64,000 nt of DNA from Takakia lepidozioides (GCA_030704615.1 CM060731.1:27588001-27652000); one strand, 5' to 3'; counted from the stretch's first letter, positions 42,333 through 52,840 are shown. The notes: generated by a model not told the origin, from the letters alone. Numbers and translations: made by a program.

Positions 42333-43057
42333 TGTCGCGCACCTCACTTCGGTAAGCTCCCCCCTCAAGTCATAGTTACTCGCTTGATGCGCGCGCCTAA
42401 CTCCCAACCTGGCCGCCGGGCCAACTTTGGAGCTCCGGCTGCTCACCGGGGAATAACGGTCCCCTTTGATCTCCCAAATAACCCTCCAACAATTTGGAAC
42501 CAGCGGAATTCCCTTTGTAGTAGTTGGCAGTCCGGAACAGCTCCCCACTTTTTGGTCACTTTCCGGCTCGCTCGCTTATTCACTAGTTTTTGGTCACGAA
42601 CGGGCTTGCACCGTTCTCGGGGTTACTACCCTATATATACTTCTGTAGCTGTCCGCGGGGGTTTCACAAACAACCATGCCATTTTATGGCGAACCACCAC
42701 GAACACCCTCGACTCCTGGTGATGAGCCACGGTGAGTCTTGGCCCACCCACCACGGCCCCTATGGACCGTGATGAGTCCCAAGACTCCCCACGACTCCCA
42801 CCACGAGGTCTCCGCCCCAGGGTGAGTCCTATGCCACCCCCACTAAGTCCCGCTAAGCTACCACCACCCCTTGTGGAGCCACCCCCACCGCAACCCGGTG
42901 TGCGGGGCTCCACCTAGTGAGCGCCTCCACCTCCTTGAGTGCCTTGGGCACTCAAGGGTGCTTCAGCCCCCCATACCTATCGCTGCCACTGCCCTCACCA
43001 CAGGGGCAGCCCCCCTTGTGTCCCGACCCCCTGCCCTCAAGGCAAAGGGCCGCGACA
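42333..43057 (-). repeat. 5' LTR of the nested chromovirus
   Basis: 725 bp, pairs with 36,090-36,814; same ends and length, about twenty differences by eye, a mix of substitutions and 1-2 base indels. Confidence 0.92.
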
Positions 43058-43062
43058 GAAAG
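43058..43062 (+). other. 5-bp target-site duplication GAAAG, right
   Basis: Matches 36,085-36,089 and restores the reading of the host copy ([13 protein letters not shown]). Confidence 0.85.
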
Positions 43063-43447
43063 TATGTGAGAAATTTCGCCAAGATCGCGGGGCCGCTGTT
43101 CTGTGTAAGTCCAAGGTATGGGTATGGAACACCTTTTGTGGCCAAGCTTTTGCCGAATTGAAGCAGCGAATGGCGGAAGCTCCGGTCCTGAAAATCCCGG
43201 AGTTCGACCGTCCATTTGAGATCCATACAGATGCGTCGGACTTCGCACTTGGGGGTGTGCTCATGCACGACCAGTGGCTTACAAAAGTAAGAAACTGAAT
43301 GAAGTGGAGTGAAGATGGCCTACACACGAGAAAGAAATAAAGGCGGTGGTGCATTGCCTTGAGCTTTGGCGCCACTATGTTGGTTCTAACCCGGCGAAGG
43401 TGTTCACGGACAATGACAACTTAGGCTGTGTGGCAAAATACTTCACC
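43058..43447 (+). pseudogene. pol: Chromovirus sibling copy: RNase H, right of the nested insertion
   Basis: Continues the plus-strand copy from 36,089 with [33 protein letters not shown] and [19 protein letters not shown], then frame changes and [12 protein letters not shown]. It stops matching in the sense direction near 43,447. Confidence 0.85.
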
Positions 43448-43502
43448 GATCTTCCTTTGGAACGCCGTCTCGCCCCTGTACACCAACATGAGCTGCTGCT
43501 TT
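43448..43502 (-). repeat. Inverted 55-bp scrap of the same chromovirus
   Basis: This piece (around GCCGTCTCGCCCCTGTACAC) matches the plus strand of the minus-oriented inner element at about 39,160-39,212. It is therefore reversed relative to the sibling copy it adjoins: a small inversion or a separate fragment. Confidence 0.7.
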
Positions 43503-43784
43503 CTACCAGCACGGACAGCTCGTAATCAGACCATGACATCTTCTTCTTTAGAGTAGTTTTTGAATTTCGTGACACTTTTCTGTACCAATTGTAGCACTTG
43601 GGGTTTATCCTATGGGATGTTTTGTCCTCCACCCAGCTTGAAGGGTGAGGTTTTCTTCCCTAGGTTTTTCATCCCTTGTGTGCCGGGTGTGTAGTTTGTT
43701 TTGGCTAGGCTTCGTTTTTATTCTTCCTGAGCTCATCACTCGCAGGAGCTCGCAGTTTCTAGTGGCCCCAACAGACTTCATATA
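43503..43784. other. No feature recognised
   Basis: Spacer between the sibling element end and the right LTR-A copy. Shows no match to the sequence left of 30,782. Confidence 0.4.
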
Positions 43785-44228
43785 TGTGGAGCTGGGATTC
43801 CTTCTCACCTTCTTTTTCGATTTGGATGAATGGAGGAGGGATGTGCTCCGGATGATTTAGGGATGGATGGAGCCAGGACGAAGTCTAGATAAACTTACAC
43901 CTTGCGCATGAGGATGAGCTAGCAACAGCTGATGACTTTATTAGGTGCTGTCTTATTCTAACAACTAGTTTAGGATTAGATTAGGATGGATCTGGGTGAT
44001 CTGGCTTCTTTCTATGGCTATGCTGGAAGGGTGGTGGCTTTTGGTCTTACGCGAGAGTACGCTGGGTGTAACGGTGTGCCTGAGTGTGTGGATGAATGTG
44101 CTTTGGAAGTCCGATTCAGTTGCGTCCTCTTCGTGAGATTCCGTCTTCTCTGCCAGGCCCATCTATCGACTACATTCCCCTATTAAGTCCGGTAGAGGAA
44201 AGGGAACAAACCCATAACGCTTGAATCA
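43785..44228 (+). repeat. Candidate LTR pair A, right copy (444 bp)
   Basis: Same start (TGTGGAGCTGGG) and end (GAATCA) as 30,782-31,323, lacking about 92 internal bases. No target duplication found outside the pair. Confidence 0.6.
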
Positions 44229-44714
44229 GACTTCTCAGGCCGTGCCCCTTTCTTGTCCTTCATGGTATGTATTAGGAGGTTGTTTTATCCGCGCCTTTAT
44301 CCAATATATTTCTGGCCCTTCCGTTGGCCTTCCTCATATATATATATATATATAATGGCCTATACCCTTTACTCTGAGGATAAATAAAGCATCAGATTTC
44401 ATCTATCCTTACCCATAGGATAAATAAGTGGACATACAAACAACCTACCCTTACCGGAAGCATTCTGATCTTCTTTATTTTTATTTGCTCTTTTCCGAAC
44501 GGCAAGCAAAAATGTATTTCCCTGCATCACACAACACTGGTGAACCAGCGACAGCACGGAAGAACTAACCCCCTTTCATATCCAAATGTATATTGAATAT
44601 AAAACTAATATATAAGCCTGAACGGTTATTTTTCCTTGTTTTAATATGACTTTCAGGGCTTCTTCTTTTAACTTTTTATTTACACTTGGGAGCTACGCAG
44701 TGTAGCGAAAAATT
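44229..44714. other. No gene; TA microsatellite at 44,336-44,354
   Basis: Contains a (TA)9-type tract and AT-rich sequence. No coding signal. Confidence 0.5.
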
Positions 44715-44890
44715 ACCAGATTTCGACCTGGAAAACCGGTCAGCTACTTGTACAAAGGAATTATGGGGGTTTAAAAATAAAAAAGTTCGCCAGAAAACGC
44801 CAGTAGAGAGATATCAGGAGCCTGACCTTGCCTACCTGGACCTGTTAAGATGTACCACCTGTATACAGCCACTTTTCTTACCCTTCCACC
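44715..44890 (-). repeat. Dispersed repeat family R1, copy 3
   Basis: Reverse complement of the R1 blocks at 25,810-26,040 and 26,600-26,745, including TTTCGACCTGGAAAACCGGT and TACTTGTACAAAGG. It lacks the insertion carried by copy 1. Confidence 0.65.
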
Positions 44891-45039
44891 TCCTTATTCT
44901 CGCCACATGGGCGCTAGCCAGAAATTACATGTGGCCCCTCTAGCGATTATGGAAAATAGAAAGAAAAAAAGAAGCACCGGAGCAACAACGACTCATGCAC
45001 AGCAGGCCCCTTAATTAATTACAGTGAGAGGAAAAACTT

Positions 45040-45185
45040 ACCTTTTTCCAAGGAACCTCGCATGAGCGCCAAGCACCAAGGGAAAGGTGGGGGAGAATAT
45101 AATCCTACACAACATGGTAGCAGGATTCGTACCCAGACTCACCTGGGTGGCACACAGTACACTATCCAACTGAGCTACCGGCTGG
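45040..45185 (-). mobile_element. tRNA-derived SINE, copy 1
   Basis: Minus strand: GCCGGTAGCTCAGTTGGATAG has a consensus A box, then a B box GGTACGAATCC 45 bases on. A body with TCTCCCCCACC and a GGTTCCTTGGAAAAA-type segment follows. The copy at 48,310-48,460 shares head and body in the same order. tRNA-like only in the promoter part, so a SINE and not a tRNA gene. Confidence 0.65.
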
Positions 45186-45649
45186 TAGATTTTAATTTAA
45201 ATAGAAGAAAGAAAAGTTAGGAACAGGCCCGGCTGCCAGTACAACTTAGTCGAAATTATTAATGAGCCCAGATATGTGCAGCATAGGATACCTACCCGCA
45301 GCCCGGCTAGAAAGGTATCAACTTTCCAGTGCCAGGTACCTACCAACTTACCCAGGGCGCAGGCACCGCTTCCCCAGCGCCGTACCCGCCTTTTACCGCC
45401 CCGCCCTGCCATCACCGTGCAGCCCTCCACGTTCCTGCCACGACTTACCCCATCTCAGCCGTCGGCCTATGGAAATCGAAGGCCACAAAGCCGTGGCGAT
45501 AAGGGACAGGTCACTGGCTAGCAATAACTGCACACTGCACTTTACTCTGCACGCAGTCGAGATGACGTCCTGCAAAACCTATGCGCTGGCATCCCATTGG
45601 TGGCTACAGTGAGCAACCACCACCTCGATGAGGTAGTGCTGCTGGCGTA

Positions 45650-45985
45650 CAGATTTTCCAGCTTTTTTCTTTGCGTTTTTAGGGATCTTCTGAACCAGAA
45701 TTTCCCTGGGTCTTACACGGATATTCCCCCTAAGATATGTCTAACCGGGAACATCCCAGGTCTTCCCTGTAAGGCTGGGCCCATTTCTTTTCTTTTCTTT
45801 ATCTCTCTTTATCTTTCTATTTCCTTACTTATTGTCTTTTTCCTCCTATGATCGAAATAAGCTGGAAAGGAAAAAGTTGGAAAATCCTTACGCATGGGAG
45901 CCTCGGTACTGTACCTTGTCGCTCGGCCGCCCTTGTTTTCTGCAAACCTCAAAAGGCGGAAGTACCTGGGCCAGTGACTTGCCCT
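45650..45985 (+). repeat. Dispersed repeat family R2, copy 1
   Basis: Starts TTTTCCAGCTTTTTTCTTTG, includes GTTTTTAGGGATCTTCTG and TAAGGCTGGGCC, and ends near GGCGGAAGTACCTGGGCCAG. Second copy at 46,985-47,462. Confidence 0.75.
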
Positions 45986-46189
45986 ATACAAAACCCCCCG
46001 CGCTTTCAAAAACCCTGGGGACACGATAATTTCTTTGATGAGTTGCTGCGACTTCAGCAATCATTGGCATCCCATATATGTATGTATACACAAAAAACCC
46101 AAAAAGAATACCAGAGATTAGTAAGTTAATCCAGTGAACTGCGAGGTTACTGTGAAAGAGGTTATTTTTCTCCTGTAATGACGGGGCCT

Positions 46190-46260
46190 GATTTGTGAAG
46201 TGGCACTCCCAGGTGTTTCCTTTAAAAAATAAATAAAAAATTCATTGAAAAAAAAACTCC
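46190..46260 (+). repeat. SINE-like tail motif, copy 2
   Basis: GGGGCCTGATTTGTGAAGTG, then CACTCCCAGGTGTTTC and an A-rich tail. Matches 48,600-48,665. Confidence 0.65.
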
Positions 46261-47044
46261 ACTGGACTATAAACCCAACAAATAATATGAATATTAATAT
46301 GAGTTACAACTCCTCTGTCCCCTTTTCTTAACAATAAAAATAAAAATGTAGACATAATACTGTACAAGCTCTTTCCAAAGAGCATGACAAACCCCACACA
46401 AACCAAAGGAAGCTTCGATTTAGACGAGGCAAACAACATCTGTATCTGTCCCCCTCACCACAATGATGACATTGGCTTCTTCTCCACTGTAAGGATTGTC
46501 ACAGAAGACTCAGTCATAGTGTCCTTCACAGATTTGTGCCCAGATTTGTGATACTTATCAAACTGCCTAGGTGAAGAGGTGTTTGTAGAAGGCTGGACCA
46601 TGTGCCTGTGCTCCACCATACATACGTCAACTGGACCCCTGTAGAAGACCCCAATGAAGCGAATTCTCTTCAATCATAGTGCTCTCTCTCTTGTTCGATA
46701 TGCGAATGCCATAATTTGGTCAATTGTTGCTCCGGATATCTCAGCCCCAATCACCATTCAATTTTCTAAATCTGCAACTTGCTCCAGCCTCCCCCCTCTA
46801 TGTTCCAAGGGGATCATTCCAGAGTACATAAAAGATAGGGTTGGATATTCCTCTAGTGACTAGAGGTTCCGTAATATGGCCGCAATTTCACAAATTCCAA
46901 ATTCATCCCTATCTTTAATGTATAGGGTAAGTCCCCCCCCTCGGCAGGCGTAGCGCAGTGTGAGGGGAGTCCCAGGGCGTAAAGGTTTTCCAGCTTTTTC
47001 CTTTTGTGTTTTTAGGGATCTTCTGGAGCAGAATTTCCCAATGT

Positions 47045-47112
47045 GGGAAATTCCCTGTAAGACATATCTTACATGAGATATCCTGCGTGAGATATCTTAC
47101 AGGGAATTTCCC
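47045..47112. repeat. Perfect 18-bp hairpin
   Basis: GGGAAATTCCCTGTAAGA at 47,045-47,062 is exactly reverse-complemented at 47,095-47,112, with a 32-base loop that itself contains GAGATATC repeats. Copy 1 of R2 has only part of it. Confidence 0.85.
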
Positions 47113-47194
47113 TGTAAGGCTGGGCCTATTTCTTTTCTTTTCTTTATCTTTCTATTTCTTTACTTCTTGTCTTTTTGCTCCACCATCGAGTCTT

Positions 47195-47365
47195 TCTCTA
47201 CTTGAGCAGGTAGCCCAGTGGTTGGGTGTTTGTGCCTTGCCAGTCCTGGGTTCAATCCTTCAACATGTTCCTTCAAACCGTCCATTGGGCCCTTGATGGC
47301 CTGTATGTTGAGCAGTAGGCTCTGTAAATTCGCTGGACGTTAAACAAACTTTATCTATCTGTCAG
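47195..47365 (+). mobile_element. tRNA-derived SINE, copy 2, nested in R2
   Basis: GAGCAGGTAGCCCAGTGGTTGG (A-box region) and CCTGGGTTCAATCC (B box), then a body ending CTGGACGTTAAACAAACTTT and ATCTATCTGT. It splits repeat R2 relative to copy 1. It belongs to a different SINE subfamily from 45.0 and 48.3 kb. Confidence 0.7.
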
Positions 47366-48309
47366 TAAGAGAAATAAGCTGAAAAGAGAAAAGTTGGAAA
47401 ATCCTTACGCCCTCGTTGGCAACCCTCCAAAGGCGGAAGTACCTGGGCCAGTGACCTCCCCTATTCTCTGAATGTCGCCAGCTGTGGATGATGAATGATG
47501 GACGTGTAGCAAACTATTCATCCACATGGTCGACTGCCTGCTGGCGACCGGAGCCAAAATCTGGCGAGCAGCGTGGAGCTCAGATGGGGCCAGATGCAGG
47601 GGATCGGGGGAGCCTTGGACGGCATCGGTGAGGATAGCTTTGCGCCACGGGAAGCGGAAGGATGGCGATACCCGGGTGGGGCCGTACACCGCCTGCCACA
47701 AGGGCGGCGCCGGTCGGTGGCCCGCCCCACCCCCCCTTTATGCCTCGCACCCCAAATGCTGATGCCGGGTTCAAAATCCGCGGCGGGCCCACATGCCGGT
47801 ATGGGACATTTTTGCTGTTGCGTGCGTGCTACTGAACAATTAGGACTTATCACCGCTTGTATTTTTCAGTTTTATTATGAAATTATTTATCACTCAATAC
47901 TTTTCCAGACAAAAGTGCACACCCAATCAGTCGGCCTTTCACGCCTCCACGCACATATATATTTTCTATTTATTATTGTGTGTTATTTATTTGTTGTGTA
48001 ATAATAATTATAATGGATGTAAATCGCTAATCATGCTGCTAAACAGGCCTCTGAAACAGCGGCCGCCGAGCTCGGGCGCCGGGCGACCCGGGCTCACTGG
48101 GAATGTGGCACGGCATTGTACGAGTGGATGCAGAACGGATTCTGTCCCGAGTTGGGCTGGCACCGTTTCTGGCCGTCCGATTACCAGAGATACCGCTGGT
48201 CTAGTTAAGAGAAAGTGGCCAGGCGACGGGACAGAACGGCTCTCTGACTCCGTGGATGGATGAATATTTGGTCTATGGATGATTCCTATTAGGGTGGGTG
48301 CTGTGATGT

Positions 48310-48460
48310 ATGTATAGTTTTTTTTGAATAACAAAATAACCTCTTTCTAAGCCTCGCTCCAGGGGGAAGGGGGAGAAGATCATACCAAACCCAAAGAGAT
48401 ACCAGGATTTGAACTCAGAATCACCTGGATGGAACTCAGCGCACTACCGGCTGTTTAGAG
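48310..48460 (-). mobile_element. tRNA-derived SINE, copy 3
   Basis: Minus strand GCCGGTAGTGCGCTGAGTTCC (degenerate A box), GAGTTCAAATCC (B box), then TCTCCCCCTTCCCCC, GAGCGAGGCTTAGAAAGAGG and an A-rich tail. Same family as 45,040-45,185. Confidence 0.6.
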
Positions 48461-48599
48461 AACTCTGCTTGCACATAAGTTAGGTTCATCTCTATGTTGA
48501 AAAATTTATTTCTGTTTTAGCCAAAAGAGTTTGATTTGCACTTTTCGAAAAGTCCTAGTAACAGCACCGCCCCCTTTTCCCAAAAACAAAACGAATATT

Positions 48600-48665
48600 A
48601 AGGGGCCTGATTTGTGAGCTGTCGCTCCCAGGTGTTTCAATATTAAAAAAAAAATACAAAAAATT
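48600..48665 (+). repeat. SINE-like tail motif, copy 3
   Basis: GGGGCCTGATTTGTGAGCTG, then TCGCTCCCAGGTGTTTC and a poly(A)-rich stretch. Confidence 0.65.
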
Positions 48666-48780
48666 AAAAGGAAAGTCAAGCGTTACCAAAAATATAATAA
48701 GTAATAATAATAATAAAGAAACAATATATAAAAAACAAAAATAAAAATGGAGCAATTATATTGATGATTGGAATTTGGAA

Positions 48781-49554
48781 AGTGCAGGGGCACCTTTTGC
48801 CTGTAGGTGACCTAAATGGAGTAGAGACTCCATTTGTACATTTATAGTTTACCGTATTTAAGTTGTGATACTGTGAGTGCAGTCAACGAGGGTGTCCTAA
48901 ACGGAGGAGGGGGCTGGTCGGATGCTGGATTCCGTCGTGAGGATCGAGTTTTGTAAACTTAATTGATGCTTTGGTGGGGCAGTGTGGGAGACTCGAAAGT
49001 TAGTAAGAGTTTTAGTATGAGAAACATGAAGAGTGGCTCAGAAACCGAGCAGTAGAGTATGGGCCAGCCTACTCTTCTGTGTACTGGTACTGTGTATCTG
49101 TCACTGCACACTGTCTGTCGCTGTCCGCGTCTTAAAAGCTCCCTCTCCCTCAGACTTCACAATCATCTTGCCTTTGAACTCTCTTCCTGGCTTCCGTTGC
49201 TCTTGAATTGGGTCTTCTTCACTCTCATACAGATCTTTCGGAGTGACGTCGGATTCTGTTCTGTGACTGGAGCGGTGTGTGCAAGAGGGGCGAGATCAGA
49301 TACCTCTCGAATGTACAGCCAAGTTTCTGTTTTCGAGTCTGTGAATTCCTAGCGTTGCTTGTACGGTCTCTCTCAGTTTCCCAGCCAGTGTTGTCTCGAT
49401 AAGCTTTACTGTGTCCTGCGCATGGCCTTCAACTAAAATGAATTTCTTTTGACAATTTCCGGAGAGGAGCCTGAGGGAAGAGTGCGTTGACCTCTGTTGG
49501 GGGAACGTTGGCTAAAGCCGCCATCCAAGTTACAGATCTTTCGAAAGAACAGAC
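48781..49554 (+). promoter_or_regulatory. Upstream region and probable 5' UTR of the aquaporin gene
   Basis: No competing gene or known repeat. Pyrimidine-rich CTCCCTCTCCCTCAG-type sequence around 49,140 is common in plant 5' leaders. No unambiguous TATA box was found. Transcription start is not determined. Confidence 0.35.
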
Positions 49555-51816
49555 ATGGCCAAGGAAGTCGGAGCCAAGGACATGGAGTCCGGGTTTGGGG
49601 GCAGGGATTATACAGACCCACCTCCAGCCCCACTGGTCGATGCCAGCGAGTTTGGCCTATGGTCGTTCTACCGTGCTGTCATTGCAGAGTTTGTTGCAAC
49701 GTTACTGTTTCTTTACATCACTATTGCAACTGTGATCGGGGCGAGCCGCAATGCAGCGAGCTGTGGAGGGGTCGGTCTTCTGGGGATTGCTTGGTCGTTT
49801 GGGGGGATGATTTTCGTCCTCGTATATTGCACCGCCGGAATCTCAGGTGATTTAAAGGGAAGAAATCTGGATGGTTGCTCACGAAGATAGTCACATAGGA
49901 GAGCAAAAAGCTGCACTTTGTGTACAAGGTTTTCATAATGAAAGCTGCCAAGTGCTTGTGTACTTCTGTGTCTCTATTACTCAGAGCCCTAGCTCGCAGA
50001 TTGGGTGGTCTGCAGCGGTCACGTAACATTGATCACTTGAGAGGTCGTCCCGGTAGCAGCACTGCGCACTGATTATATTTTTGGCAGAGTGTTGAACCTG
50101 TAGTCGGGCCTCTAGTGTTGAACTTGTATTTGAAATACACACCTAAAGTTAGTGTACCTGTCTGGAATCTGGTTTTCCCCTCTCTCACACACACCCACAT
50201 TGGCTTCCAGGGTGGCTACACATTCTATCGGACCTGAGATTTAGTTTATCTGCATGTACTGTTCATTGATGCTTTCTACATGCTAGTCGAAAGCAGATAA
50301 GGGGGAAGATATTTTGATTCAGAATCTAGATTAGAGTAACTAGTGACTCGAGCACTGAGGGCTAGCTAATGCTTTACACATTTGAACGCTGACAGGTGGA
50401 CACATCAACCCTGCGGTCACATTCGGCCTATTTCTCGCCCGAAAGGTGTCTCTTCCGCGTGCGCTTGCGTACATAATAGCCCAGTGCTTGGGAGCCATCG
50501 TAGGAGCAGGCCTGGTGAAGGGCTTCCAGAGATCATTCTATGAAAACAACGGTGGAGGGGCCAATTACGTTCACTCCGGCTACAGCTTGGGCACTGGACT
50601 AGCTGCTGAGATCATCGGGACATTCGTGCTAGTGTACACAGTGTTCTCTGCAACTGACCCCAAGCGCAGTGCCCGTGACTCTCATGTGCCGGTGAGTAAT
50701 AAGAGGGCAGAAACAGCGTACATCTAGATGTCGAATATGCTAGTATCTCTGTGCTCTTCGTTTTACGGATTGTAGTGGTTCCAAGTTGAAATAGATCAGG
50801 AAGAGGAGCGGTATGTTGGCATGTAGTGCCGCTGTTTACAGTCGGGTGCATCATTTACGGCTCAAAAACAGTGCTTGGGGTCCAAAAGATTTGTAACTCG
50901 GATATTTAAGGAAGGGTAGCGTCAGGTGGTGAAACAGTATCCACCTTGAGTATCTACAGACCGGAATAATATTTGGAAGAGAGACTCACTGGACGACATT
51001 TCTTTCTTGAAATATCCATGAGTGTCCACTCCAACTAAAGCTTGGCAGACAGTTGTCCAGACTTAAGGTATTTGAAGGTTAGATGAAGCTTCGTGGATAA
51101 CACCGAGTCAGGTGAGAAACGTTCAGCTTAGGCTTCGCTTGCTTGATATAAATGTCGGTATTTGTTGGATTATATTGCAGGTCCTGGCTCCATTACCCAT
51201 CGGCTTTGCAGTTTTCATGGTACATTTAGCTACCATCCCAATTACTGGAACTGGCATCAACCCGGCTCGTAGCTTTGGCGCCTCAGTTATCTACAACCGT
51301 CATAGTGGCTGGCACCAACACGTGAGTTCACCGTCTCTCCCAATCTTGCAAACGATTGAGATTATTACGGTCATTCCTTATTGATGGAAATTGGATTAAG
51401 TTGATTGAGCGTCGCACCATACAGCAATATGATCAACTCTTTCACCTTTCAAACTGCTTCATACTGGAAACGGTTCCCTCTTGTTGCAACATTACCTCCA
51501 TCTACAGACATGGAACTTGTAGACTGATATCTAGAGCCCCAAACAAAGAGGACTAATGGATCCACAAAATTGGGCATTACTTCATGCGGTTACTGTTAGT
51601 AAGGCTCTGATTAAATGTACTTGGTTTCCATCTACAATGTGCATTGCAGTTTTTCTCCTTCAAACAATTTACAGGTGAAAATTGTTGGCTATGCAGTGGA
51701 TTTTCTGGGTGGGGCCATTCCTTGGAGCTGCATTGGCTGCAGCATATCATCAATACGTTCTGAGAGCTGGGCCTTTCAAAGCCCTTGGATCCTTCCGTAG
51801 CGCCTCCGTCGTCTAG
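49555..51816 (+). CDS. PIP2-like: PIP2-like plasma-membrane aquaporin (four exons, 282 aa)
   Basis: Exons 49,555-49,846, 50,396-50,691, 51,181-51,321 and 51,697-51,816 join in frame with GT..AG introns (849 nt). The product is a six-helix channel for water, possibly other small solutes, in the plasma membrane. The N terminus has [10 protein letters not shown] and [20 protein letters not shown] (helix 1). The pore loops carry both NPA motifs, HINPAVTFG (Asn102) and [10 protein letters not shown] (Asn223). The selectivity filter is Phe82, His211, Thr220, Arg226, the standard water-specific PIP set. Gating residues of SoPIP2;1 are present with a one-residue offset: Asp29, Glu32, Ser116 in loop B and His194 in loop D. 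The C terminus [11 protein letters not shown] keeps the PIP2 phosphorylation context. N-terminal length also favours PIP2. The start ATG gives the family length. No damage seen. Confidence 0.95.
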
Positions 51817-52840
51817 ACTTACCATGTCTTTTGTTCCCCTGCTTAGGAGTTGATCCAGCTACTACCGTAACTGGCGAATCCGAGTGGATCATCATCGCAT
51901 TTGCTGTAATCTAGCGGTCCTACTCAGATCTGTTTTAGGCCAGCTACTTCAGAATGGACAATCTGCCCGATTCTGCTAAGTACTTTCTGGCGAAATACTG
52001 GGAAAATGAGCTTCGCCCTGTGCAAAAGTTCTCAGTGATCAATATGATCGCTTGCCTTCTCAGTCAAGCAGCGTCCGCTGCCCACCACTAGACTCATGTA
52101 ACTTTCTCAAGCGTTGTGCACCGTTCTTCGAAGTGTCTCAGGGACTACTTTTGTATATTAAGACCTGCACATCGTGTATAGATGGCCCCATCGGCTACTG
52201 TCTCTGTCGCCATCTGTTCTGATGGAAAACTTTCCCACACATGTCTAGCGTGCATGGCAGCCACCTCTATAAAGGGTGGCCGTTTAGTTTTCTCATGGCT
52301 TATCTGTGTGTTGGTGTGGATGTTCCACACCCAAGCTCGTAGCTTATCTAGCACGTCTTGGTGTCCCATTAGCCACTATATTTGTACTTGATGGTTATCA
52401 GAAGTAATCAACATTCAAATCTTCCTTTGCTTGTGTACATGTAAGACTCATGAGAAGCTCTCTCAATCATTCTTCTTTCTTCGTTCTCTATTTTGTTCTG
52501 TCGACATTCACTGTGGACATTTTTTTGGGAAAACCCCTATTCCCTGTACATTTCTTTGGGGAAAAAATAACAGAGACACACGGAGAGGAGTCCCTGCCAC
52601 CAGTGTGTCTCTAAGTATCCTTTGCTCAGTTTCGAGGATGTTTAGGACGAGAGTGATGATGAGTGAGTATAAGTGCAGCGGTACCGTCTCAAACTGCGAG
52701 CCGATTTGGCATATCCGAGCATTAAATAGGCCCCATGCCGCACGACCTTTGACCCTGCCTCTCCCTCTTCAGTGTTCACTTGTTTGCATATTCTATTTTG
52801 GGAATCTGTTGTGTAACGTCCATCGGGAATCTTGGTTCTT
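51817..52840 (+). other. 3' flank of the aquaporin gene; no further gene
   Basis: Probable 3' UTR followed by spacer. No supported frame and no clear polyadenylation signal that I would fix. Confidence 0.4.

Larger units (their letters stand above)
36090..43057 (-). mobile_element. Complete Ty3/gypsy chromovirus, 6,968 bp, nested in a sibling
   Basis: Two 725-bp LTRs (36,090-36,814 and 42,333-43,057) flank 5,518 bp of internal sequence read on the minus strand: primer-binding site, gag, zinc knuckle, protease, RT, RNase H, integrase and chromodomain. LTR ends are TGTCGCG and CGCGACA. GAAAG is duplicated at both sides. By eye the LTRs differ at about twenty positions, so the insertion is fairly recent. 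Even so, gag, RNase H/integrase and the chromodomain end each carry frameshifts, so the copy is probably not autonomous. It landed in the RT/RNase H junction of an oppositely oriented element of the same family. Confidence 0.93.
46985..47462 (+). repeat. Dispersed repeat family R2, copy 2 (interrupted by a SINE)
   Basis: Shares both ends with 45,650-45,985. It carries an extra hairpin segment at 47,045-47,112 and a SINE at about 47,195-47,365 between the pyrimidine-rich block and AGAAATAAGCTG. Confidence 0.7.

Noticed and set aside
45125-45185. Functional tRNA gene
   Set aside because: A and B boxes are good, but acceptor and anticodon stems do not pair convincingly, and the same head occurs with a SINE body at 48.4 kb.
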